A DNA stretch of 64,000 bases from Dromaius novaehollandiae (Eukaryota; Chordata; Aves; Casuariiformes; Dromaiidae): the NCBI RefSeq assembly GCF_036370855.1, contig NW_026991471.1, positions 1 through 64,000 on the forward strand. Reading direction: 5' to 3'. A model generated the notes under the pieces. That model saw only the letters and a list, made by a program, of their open reading frames with translations, did not search any database and was not told the origin of the DNA. Numbering within the stretch: position 1 is the stretch's first letter; each line of letters begins with the position of its first letter. This document shows, piece after piece, positions 39,046 to 47,730 of the stretch. Both the position numbers and the translations under genes were made by a program.

Positions 39046-40125
39046 GCTAAGGTGTCGACACTGTCAAGAAATGCCTCTGGGGAAAAAGGGAGAAATCTGC
39101 AGGGGTTGCGAGGAGACTAGAGGGGGTCTAAGGGGCCTGGGGGGCCAGAAGATAGCTGGGGGGCTGCATTCTGTGGAAAAGAGGGGTGCAGAGCGCACTA
39201 GAGGGGTTCTATGGCGTCTACACAGTCAAAAAATGCCTCTGGGGAAGAAGGGAGAAATCTGGAGGGGATGAGAGGAGACTAGAGGGTGTCTAAGGGGCCT
39301 GGGGACCAGAAGAGAGCTTGGATCTGGACTCTGTGGAAAAGAGCACCCCTCTAGTGCACTCTGGACCCCTCTGTTCCACAGAATTTGGCCCCCCAGCACT
39401 CTTCTAGGCCCCCAGACCCCTTAGACACCCTCTAGTCTCTTCGCAACTCCTCCAGATTTCTCCCTTCTTCCCCAGTGGCATTTCTGGACCATGTAGACAC
39501 CTTAGCACCCCCTCTAGTGCACTCTGGACACCTCTTTTCCACAGAATTGGGCCCCCAGCTCTCTTATGGCCCCCTAGACCACTTAGACACCCTCTAGTCT
39601 CCTCAGAAGGCCTCCAGATTGCTCCCTTCTTTCCCAGAGACATTTCTTAACCATGTAGACACCTTAGCACCCCTGTAGTGCGCTCTGGACCCCTAAGGTG
39701 TCTACATGGTCCAGAAATGCCTCTGGGGAAGAAGGGAGAAATCTGGAGGGGTTCCGAGGAGACTAGAGGGGGTCCAAGGGGCCTGGGGGGCCACAAGAGA
39801 GCTAGGGGGCCCCACTCTATGGAAAAGAGGAATCCAGAGTGCACTAGAGAGGTAGTAAGGTGTCTACATGGTCCAGAAATGCCTCTGGGGAAGAAGGGAG
39901 AAATCTGGAGGGGTTGCGAGGAGACTAGAGGGGGTCTAAGGGGTCTGGGGTGCCACAGGAGGGGTGGGGGGCCCTATTCTGTGGAAAAGAGGGGTCCAGA
40001 GCGCACTAGAGGGGTGCTAAGGGGTCTACACTGTCAAGAAATACCTCTGGGGAAGAAGGGAGAAATCTGGAGGGGTTGCGAGGAGACTAGAGGGTGTCTA
40101 AGGCGCCTGGGGGGCCTGAAGACAG
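39046..40125 (+). repeat. HOR copy 11, truncated edge copy
   Basis: The first 300 bp match the standard HOR start closely. An inverted block follows at about 39346-39692, and then three to four forward monomers. The monomer pattern is lost after about 40,125, where GGGGCCTGAAGACAGCTCC runs into unrelated sequence. This marks the right end of the satellite array. Confidence 0.88.
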
Positions 40126-41105
40126 CTCCAGGTCACAGCAAGCACCCCAGTAGGGGTGTTCTGAGCATGTGAGGAGTTTTAAGGGGACTAGGTGGCCAAA
40201 AACCCAACTGTGGGGAACCAGGACGAAATATGAAAGGTTTCTGAGGAGACCAGCTGTTCTCTAGGAGGCCTGGGGTCCAGAGAACAGCTCTGGGGCCATA
40301 CCAGCACCCCAGGAGGCATGCTCAGCAGAGCAGAGGGGTCCTAAGGGGCCTAAACAGCCAAAATAGGAGAACTGGCTAACAAGGAAGACCTCAGGAGGTG
40401 CTCTGAGGGGACAGGAGGGGATGGATTTTGAGCAGACTAGGGGACGCATAGAGGTATGTGAGGCACAACCAAGGAAGACAGAGGAGCCTTAAGGGGACTG
40501 GAAGGAAAGGGGAGCGGAAGGAAAGGGGATCTGATGGGATAGAGGGCACATGGAATGGTCATAGCGATAGGGCATAGAGAGGACTCTACAGTGCAGCCAA
40601 TGGAAAAGAAGGGCCGTAGGGCATACTGAAAGGGTGCAATGAATGCATAGGGCTCTGGGGTACCCCCAAGGCAAACCAAGGCGTCCTGAGGGGAGCGTGT
40701 GGCACTCAGAGGGGTTCTGATGGGGCTAAAGGGCTAGGAGATGGACCCTAAGGGGCTCAGAGGGCAAAGAGAGGCATCCTGAGAGGACTAGAGGGAAAAG
40801 CAAAGGCGCCGAGACGCACCAATGGCAAACGGAGAGGTTTTGAGGAGACTAGAGGGAAAAGAGGGGGGACTTAATAGGACAAGAGGACAAACATAGGAGT
40901 CTTGATGCTACCAGAGGGCCTACAGACACCAAATGTCAGAATAACCTTGCAGGAACTAGAAAGAAGCAAAGAATTTTGAAGGGGCAAGAGAACAAATGGA
41001 GTGCCTTGGAGCATACCTAAAAGCAAATGGATTGGTCCTGAGGGAACTAGGGAGCAAATGGGTGAGTCCTGGGGGGGACGCGGAGGAAAACTGAAGGTTC
41101 TGGGG
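40126..41105 (+). repeat. Degenerate minisatellite of about 31 bp at the array edge
   Basis: Phrases like CCTGAGGGGACTAGAGG and GGCAAATGGAG recur at irregular but roughly 31-bp steps. Examples of the CCTGAGG-type anchor are near 40681, 40713, 40746, 40774, 40805, 40838, 40868, 40899, 40973, 41003 and 41035. Copies are heavily diverged. The vocabulary (CTAAGGGG, GACTAGAGGG, GGAGGGGT) overlaps that of the 162-bp monomer. The same family appears in duplicons A and A', where CAAGAGAACAAATGGAG near 43,590 matches 40,986. Confidence 0.7.
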
Positions 41106-41789
41106 CATTAGCTCACCTGCCATAATCTTCCTGTGTGGAGCCTGCTTCTTCCCTCTGAGAAGTTGGCCTTTGCTTTCATTGCACAGGCAGCTGTGAGCTG
41201 TTGCGTAGTCTCGGCAGACAAGTTGGGGATCGCTGCCCAGGCAGTCGTGACCTGCAACACTGCATGCTCAGAACAGTTCTCAGGAAGTCACGCGTACTCG
41301 TAACCTGAAGAGCAAAAAGCAAATCTCTCTTAAGGTCAGTTTTTATTTCATCATAGGAGCAAGCTTTCCCTCTCTTCTGCACTGTACTGCCTCTAACAGC
41401 ACACCTTCCTCATCACCATTTTCCCCTGCTCCTTTCACTCCTCTCAGTTGCCCCTGCGTCTTAGATCTCTAAAGCAGCTGTTTCTCATCCACAGGTACTT
41501 TCCTGTCCTGTTGCCGATTCACCCCCCGGTTGTCCTATAGCAAGCAGTTGAGACACCTTGGCCTAGTTCTTAGCCGCACACGCCTTTTGATCTGGCAAGC
41601 AGCTCAGACAGAGCAGAGGGCAGCAAGAAAGGTGGATCTGAATGTAGTAGACTTGGGCACCGAGCAAGATGGAAGCAGCAGCAAGGCATCAAAGAGATGG
41701 CATCTTTGTAAAGAAAAGAGATATAGTTCCAGGCTACCGGGGATTCTCTGTACCTGTGGCCAGGGCTCCTGCCTGCAGGCTCTTTCCAC
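41106..41789. other. Single-copy spacer, no feature recognised
   Basis: Mixed-composition sequence between the diverged minisatellite and duplicon A. It contains short pyrimidine tracts followed by CAG and a few GTAAG-like strings. I see no consistent exon, RNA gene or repeat. The longest open frame (about 100 codons near 41,530-41,832) has no recognisable protein features. Confidence 0.5.
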
Positions 41790-42420
41790 ACAGTTAAAGG
41801 TAGCTGAACGCAGTGCCCTTGGGAGGCAGTGACATGGTGTCCCCGGTACTGCTGTGGGGTGGCTGTTCCAGGGTCTCTCAGGCTGTTTTGGGGTCCTTGG
41901 ACAGAGACAGTGCTGTTCACATTTCCTTGAGGACTTTCCCTTGTGCTGCACAGCAGGACAGCTCCGCACCGTGCCCTCCCAGCACTGCCACTCCTCATAG
42001 CTGCTGCCTAATTGGCCCCAATCTTGAGCAAAGCTACAACTACCAGGAGCCTGCAGCGCCCTCCTACTCTCCCTGCCCTCCCCATTTCCAAGAGGGACGG
42101 CCCCAGCCCCTGGGGGCAAGCCTGCCTGGTCACACCAGAGATGGAAAATGCTTCCTGCCTTGTACCAGGGAAAACCAGGGAAATGCCACTGTCCCCAATG
42201 ACCTATGGGGACTCCTGCGTGAGCGGCACATGTCCAGTAAGGAACAGACCCAGCGGGCCACTGCTGCAGGGCTGAGAAGGCACCGGCACCTGGAACTGCA
42301 GCTCCTGGCCTGCCACAGAGCATAACGTGGCCGGCTGGTGAGAACCCCGCTGGCAAAGGACTGCCCCTCCGGCCGCCTCGAGAGGCACAGCATGCTGTCC
42401 GAGCAGCCCAATGCGGGAAG

Positions 42421-42440
42421 ACTACCGCTCCCGGCATGCC
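42421..42440 (+). promoter_or_regulatory. ZNF143/Staf-type motif in duplicon A
   Basis: ACTACCGCTCCCGGCATGCC fits the long ZNF143 (Staf/SBS2) pattern ACTACAnnTCCCAnnATGC at most positions. A GGGAAG string lies immediately upstream. Such motifs mark vertebrate CpG-island promoters and some chromatin-loop anchors. The following 700 bp are C-rich, as expected near a promoter. No transcript can be inferred from sequence alone. Confidence 0.6.
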
Positions 42441-43250
42441 AGCGGCGCCCCCGGCCCCCCCCCCCCTCCCCCCGTAGCGCTAGGTGAAGTTTAACCCTGT
42501 GGAGATTCCGTTCCTTTCCGTCCCGCCCCCGTTCCCTTTTCCTCCCTGTCTCCCCGGAATCCACCGCAGAGCCCCGAGCGCGACCCCGCGATCCCCAGCA
42601 CCGGCCCGGGGCTCCCCCGACACCGCCGCGGCCGGCTACGGGTCAACTCCAACACTGCCCCTGCCTCCCCCCACGACCCTCCCTGCGCTTCCCCTGGGAT
42701 CCCTCCTCCCCCTCCCCAACGCGGTCCCCAGCGGACATAGGAGACACCCCCCCCCCCCTCCCCGCGCTCCTCCGACTGCGCAATAAACCGCACCACAGCC
42801 CCAGCGGACCGCCTGCCTTCCCCCCTGCCCCATCCTGGCGCACCCCCCTTCTTCCCCCCCAGCACCACTGCAGACCCACCGCACCTCCTTCCTCCCCACC
42901 CGAACCCCAACGCACCCCCTTACCCCCCCCCCATACCACCACAGCCTCGGCACACCCCCTTCCTCCCTCCCTCCACCTCCATGGCCCCGGAGCACTGCTC
43001 TTCCCCACCACATCCTCAGCCCCCACTGCCCCAGCACACCACCCTCCCTAGCCCCGGTGCAGTTTCCCCTGGCCCCAGTGCACCCCAGTTGTGCTGCGCT
43101 GCCCAGGACACTCCCACCCACCAGGACCCCCGGCACATGAGGGACCTGCAGCCCGGAGCGCGCACCCCCCCAGCCCCGCTCACCTCCTCCGCAGGGCAGC
43201 CGCGTGCCGGTCCCAGGCAGCAGTGCTCAGCAGCAGCTCCATCGTCCAGA
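42441..43250. other. C-rich, CpG-containing tract downstream of the ZNF143 motif
   Basis: Strongly C-rich on the plus strand, with poly-C runs near 42,458 and 42,748. CpGs are frequent up to about 42,650 and thin out after that. The equivalent part of A' (57,700-58,160) keeps many more CpGs. It is probably the remnant of a CpG-island promoter. Open frames here arise from lack of stop codons and carry only proline-, glycine- or arginine-rich low-complexity sequence. Confidence 0.55.
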
Positions 43251-43539
43251 ACCAGCCCCAGCATGAGCTTCCCCCAAATGCAGCCCCAGCCCAGGCGTGT
43301 GCCCGCCCTTGCCATCAGCCCCACCTGGGGCTTGTCCCACCTGTCCCAGCCATGGAGCCCCACCTGGGGCCTGTCCTGCCACCCAGCTCCACCTGGCATT
43401 CATCCCAGCCCCAGGGCCTGCAGCTGCAGCCCATCAGGAACTGGGGAGAGGGAATGGCCATCAGCCCCATCAGGGACAACTGGGGCTGCCAGGGCAGCAG
43501 AGGCACCCCCACTCCTGAGAGCAGCTTCCTGAAAGCTGA

Positions 43540-44110
43540 AGGGAGAGGCCTGGGGTATAGAGAGGGGAAAGGGGAGTATGCAGAGGACAAGAGAACAAAT
43601 GGAGAGCTCTGGGTACAACAAAAGTAGAAAAAGGCAATGACAGAGCAAACAGAGTGACTCTGGGGGCACCACCAAGAAGCACCCAGAAAACTCTGGGACA
43701 GGAGAGAAAGCTAAACAGAGAACTTTGCAGTGTGCTGCAAAACAACCACAGGGCCCAACAAAAGGCACACAGAGCCCTTGGGGGCAACCCAAAATGTGAA
43801 TTGAGGGCTCCGGAGGGCATCAGAGGGCAAATGCAGGGCTCTGGGGCAAAGCAAAATACAAATAAAGGGGCTTAGGGCACACCAGAGGGGCCATAAGGCA
43901 TGTCACAGGGCTCAGTGCAGCTGACAGGATGGTGCCTGCAGGCTCCCCCCACCCCCATGGAAACTCTATCTCCCCACTCCAGGCATACAGGCCCTGGCAC
44001 CAGACCCACAAGGGACACTGGGGAGTGCTGAAAGCAAATCCAGAAGCAGTCTGGGGACCTCACACAGCCCTGCAGGGGCCCTGGGTGCCCCCACAATGAT
44101 GGGAAACACC
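43540..44110 (+). repeat. 31-bp degenerate minisatellite inside duplicon A
   Basis: The GGGCTCTGGGG-type anchor recurs about every 31 bp (for example 43805, 43836, 43868), with GAGGGCAAATGCAG and GAGAACAAATGGAG between. It belongs to the same family as 40,126-41,105 and as 58,480-58,870 in A'. Many positions that are CG in A' read CA or TG here. Confidence 0.65.
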
Positions 44111-44760
44111 CCCAAGAGCCCAGGCAATGCAAGGGAAATTCCCCACAGCTCTGTCAACAGCACTGGGTTCCCTGGGAAGCGCAGGCACTCCAAAGTACAA
44201 GGGACTCGGGGACCAGCTCCCAGCCCCGGACACAATGTGTAATCTCCTCCCCTGGGCATCATCTTCAGGCAAACCAACAGCAGGAACCACAGAGATGAGT
44301 GCAAAGAATAAAGCAACTGTTTATTGTTTTACTGCGCAGAAACAATAGCTGGAAGCAAGTCTGCCATGGAGCTCAGTGTCAGCATGCTTCCCCTTACCTG
44401 TGATGCCTGAAGAGTCATCACTACACCAGCGTCCATCCATCCATCAGGGAAGGGTCATCTCCTGCTGCTGCCCTTGATGTGGCAGGTGTCCGAGTAGCTG
44501 ACAGCCTACTCCTCTGCTTTTTCCTTCAGGCATAGGATTCATCTCAGAGATGAGAGGAAAATGCCTGATCTTGCCTGTCTGCACTTCTGCCCTACCCCAG
44601 GCTAGAGCCCTGCAAGACACTTCCACAACTCTCAGCTCACCCGTCACATTGCCAGTCTCCGTGTGATGGGCCTGCGCCATATCAAATCCAGAGCGCAGGT
44701 CGGTGTGCAGAGCTGAACGCTGGGTACAGGGGAAGGTTACAAAGCCCAAAGAAGGGTTTG

Positions 44761-45090
44761 CAGCCTGCTGCTTAGGCTTCAGGGCTTACAGTTTATCTAA
44801 GGATTTAGCCCTTTTCCTTTATCAGTAAGTCATAAGCCCTGAACACTAACTGCAGGTCTTGGAACCCTAATAGTTGCCGAGACTTTAAAATTTATGGCTA
44901 AGGTTGGATTTTAAATTCTGTGCCCTGATCACTAAACGAGCAAACTGTAAACCCTGACTGATAAAGACTGAGCCCCACAAAAGAAAGGAATAAACTGTAA
45001 CTCCGGAGTGAGAGACCCTCAACAACAAACTAAACAATAAACCTTAAGTGAAAAATTCCAAACCCTCAGCTTTAAGCAACAAACACCAAA
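44761..45090. repeat. AT-richer patch with AACCCT-like motifs
   Basis: Short strings such as AACCCTAATAG, AAACCCTGACTG, AAGCCCTGAAC and CCAAACCCTCAG recur at about 25-60-bp spacing. They resemble telomeric CCCTAA, but no two perfect hexamers are in tandem. This could be a decayed telomere-associated repeat or an unrelated minisatellite. The evidence is weak. Confidence 0.3.
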
Positions 45091-46479
45091 GCACCCATAC
45101 GCATGAAAACAGTAAAGAGAAGGCAAGGAGTTTTGCCCACAGCTTAAGAAGTTTTCCCTTCCTCTAGAAGCACAGCAGAACGGGAAGACATGCACCAGAA
45201 TCACGTTACAGCTGCTGTTTAGAGGCTTGGTTTTAGCCACCATTCAAATGTGAGCATGTGCAAGAATCACTCCACAGGACTGCACTAGGCTGCACTTGCA
45301 CTGAACCTACCTGAAGCACTGCAAGCACTAATTCATCTCCGGGTCAGACAATTAATATTTTTGGTCCTCTCAGCTCCATGGGCAAACATCCACAGCCAGT
45401 GACACCAGTGACCACCTAGGGAACAATCACCTCGCACCTCCCAGCACTGCTCACATATGATGCAGCCCAGGACTTAGCTGTGTCCACGCTGCAAGTCAGA
45501 GCTCACTCTCCATGGCCAGCCGCGCATCTCCGCAGAGCTCCCAGCTGTGACAAGGCTCCTTCGACTGCCCGACTGGGCTTCGGCACCTGCAAAGAGGCCA
45601 GAGCAGTTAGTTAGAGGCCGGGCAACTGCACAGCCCTCCTAGAACTACTCCCTAGTCCAAGGCCCGTAATTGTTCCCACAGTTATGACTGACCCTCCGTG
45701 CTGCTTCAGTCACCCTCTCTGGCTCCATTTCATCACAAAGATGTCACAGCAGCTCTCACGGACAGGCAGGCTCGCTCAGGCACCCGGCCGCCTCCAGCCT
45801 TTGCTAGATGGTCCTCCGCAGGGAAACTCTGCCTCTGATGGACACTCTCAGAAAGCACCGTCCAGCCAAGGCAGGATAAAAAGTAAGGCCTCCAAAACCT
45901 CCAAACCCTGGAGAGATGGAGCTGATGGGAAACTGACTTGTGCTACCAGTACTGTAGATTATGGCTTTGCTGTGTACTACGGTGCTGTTGCTCATACACA
46001 TGTAACCCCATTTCTCTGCTATAGCAAAGTTACTGTTGTAGCTGGCTCCTGAAAGAAACAGTAACTTGCGAAAACGAAAATCCCAGGTAAGGCAGTTGCA
46101 TACTTAAGACATGAGTTGTGAAGGACCTTTACTCTCAAAGTACAAACAATACTGGAACCTCTGGACTTCAAAGAAGGAAGGTCTAGAAGGTTTAGGGCCC
46201 AACACTAATAATGCTAGAAACAGAAATTGTTTGGAGGGACCAGAACAGCAAAGAGAAAGGAGTTCCAAGGAAAGAAACAAGCCAGAAGCTATGTAAATGA
46301 CTGCATTCATCAGGAAGCGATGGCAGGGGTGGGGTGGGTGTGCGTGTTGACAGCACAGCATATCCCCTCAGGAAGCACTAAATCAACAACATGGGTTGAG
46401 CTGTAGACATAGGGAAGACACCACTTTGCATAAAGGCAGACCTGACAGAAAAGTGGGCTCGATGCCAGCATCGCAATCA
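45091..46479. other. Single-copy sequence, no feature recognised
   Basis: Mixed-composition DNA with no tandem repeat, clear exon or RNA gene. Open frames near 45,684-46,052 and 46,104-46,361 are short and lack recognisable domains. A stretch near 46,130-46,300 is purine-rich. Confidence 0.5.
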
Positions 46480-46915
46480 CAACTCAAGCTGCACCACGTG
46501 ACAGCCCTGGCTGCGCGCAGGCAGACAAGAGGCAGTAACTGCAGACCGCGCTGACGAGTAGGACAGACAGCAGCAGCAGCTCCAGACCGCCCTACCGCGA
46601 GCGCCTGTCCTAACGCCCAAGGTCTCGGAGCCTCTGCTGCTCTCTGCCTCCGTGACACCTTCCCCAGGAGCCTCTTCGCTGCCTGCCGCGTACCCCACGG
46701 CATCTCTAGCCCGCTAGCGCTCCCCCACTGCACAGCCACAGCCCCGCGCCTCCGCGGGCAGAGTCCCCGCGGAGGTGTCCGACGTGACCCGAACCAGACC
46801 GACCGACGACACCCTCCGGGCGCTGCCGATCACCATCTCTGCCGAGCGCCGACCACCTCTCGCCACCCGCCGCACCAGACAAAACGCAAAGGAACGACAG
46901 ACCTCCACCTGGACG
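46480..46915. promoter_or_regulatory. Small CpG-rich block with a hairpin
   Basis: CpG density rises from about 46,500. At 46,750-46,757 and 46,767-46,774 the sequences CTCCGCGG and CCGCGGAG form a perfect 8-bp inverted repeat around a 9-bp loop. The block sits directly upstream of the purine-rich minisatellite. It may be a minor CpG island; no core promoter element is obvious. Confidence 0.4.
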
Positions 46916-47730
46916 CGGGGACAGGGGGGAGAACAAAAGAAAAGAGGGGCAGAGAGCTTGGCAGATGGATGGAGGGAGAAAGAAAGAGAGGGACAGAGAG
47001 CCGGCCCCAGGGTCTGGGCACTGGACAAAGGAAGAGAAAGAGAGGGACAGAGGGCCACACAGATGGAGGGAGGGCTGCACAGAGGACCGGGGAGCAGAAG
47101 AGAGAAAAATGGGGAAGGCGAGACGGCCAGAGGAACGGCAAGGGAGCAACAGAGAAGGGGGGAGAACCGGAGAGAGGAACGGGGACAGGAAGAGAGGGAC
47201 AGGGAGCCAGTAGGAGCGATGGGAAGAGGACGAGAACGACGAAGAGCTGGCCAGAAAGGTGGAGAGAGAAAAAGAGGGAGGGCAATTCAGACAGAGAGAT
47301 GGGACAAAACAGGGGAAAAGAGGGATAGGGAGGCAAATAGATGGATGAGGAGCTGAGCAGAGGGATGGAAATAGAGAGAGATGGCTGGAGGGGTGGACAG
47401 AGGGCTGGGAAGGCAAAGAGAAGTACAGGCAGAAAGGCAGACGAGAGCGGCAGACGGATGGGGAGCCGCACGGAAGGACAGCGGGCAGGTACTGGGATAG
47501 GAAGAGGAAGAGGACGATGAAGAGCTGGATAGAGCGATAGAGAGCCAGTTAGATGGACGCAGATATTGTCACAGAGATGGAAAGAGTACAAGAGGGATGG
47601 GGGAGCTGGGCAGAGGAACGAGTAGCTAAACAAAGGGATGGGGCACTGGACAGAGCCACGGGGAAAGAAAGAGAAGGATGGAGCGCTGGACAGAGGGGCA
47701 GGGAGCGGAACCGGATGGATCCCGACAGCC
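46916..47730 (+). repeat. Purine-rich minisatellite of about 40 bp
   Basis: A GCTGG[A/G]CAGAGG-type anchor recurs at 40-bp steps (47605, 47645, 47685), with GAAAGAGAGGGACAGAG and GATGGAGGGAG between. The plus strand is almost wholly purine for hundreds of bases. Copies are degenerate. Open frames on both strands (Arg/Glu/Lys-rich on plus, Ser/Pro/Leu-rich on minus) reflect composition, not coding. Such tracts can form triplex or R-loop structures. Confidence 0.75.

Larger units (their letters stand above)
1..40125 (+). repeat. Higher-order satellite array (162-bp monomer, 4,051-bp HOR)
   Basis: The same G-rich monomer recurs throughout. The phase marker TGCTAAGG falls at 1459, 1621, 1783 and 1945, so the unit is 162 bp (occasionally 161 or 163). 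A rarer marker, GCTAAGGTGTCGACAC, recurs at 1, 4052, 8103, 12154, 16205, 19932, 23983, 28034, 31923, 35324 and 39046. This gives a 4,051-bp HOR, which is 25.0 monomers. Copies 1-9 differ by scattered substitutions and whole-monomer deletions; copies 10 and 11 are diverged. I do not recognise the family by name. Chromosome-specific homogeneous arrays of this kind are known at some chicken centromeres, but no CENP-B box or other centromere signature is visible, so a centromeric role is only a possibility. Confidence 0.97.
41790..44760. repeat. Duplicon A (older copy of 56,363-59,476)
   Basis: The order of landmarks matches duplicon A': GAGGCAGTGACA[T/C]GGTGTCC, CAGCAGGACAGCTCCGCACC, ACATGTCCAGTAAGGAACAG, the ZNF143-type motif, a C-rich tract, CAGGGACA[A/G]CTGGGGCTGCC, the 31-bp repeat and GGAAAATGCCTGATC. 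Alignment by eye shows many C-to-T and G-to-A differences at sites that are CpG in A'. Copy A lacks the LTR found in A' and has one ZNF143 motif instead of three. I recognise no gene in it. Confidence 0.85.

Noticed and set aside
1-40125. CRISPR array
   Set aside because: There are no short identical repeats separated by unique spacers. The repeats are contiguous 162-bp satellite monomers in a eukaryotic context.
1-40125. CENP-B box in the satellite
   Set aside because: No segment fits the TTCG...CGGG pattern in the monomer consensus, and birds are not known to depend on it. Centromere identity is left open.
1-40125. Strong G-quadruplex potential of the monomer
   Set aside because: G runs are long (G4, G6), but the loop between the two G6 runs is about 13 nt. 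This makes stable quadruplexes uncertain; it is noted only as composition.
41604-43136. Gene in duplicon A from frames of 100-277 codons
   Set aside because: Open frames on both strands are cysteine-, proline- or glycine-rich with no domain. They are not preserved between A and A', which differ by many indels.
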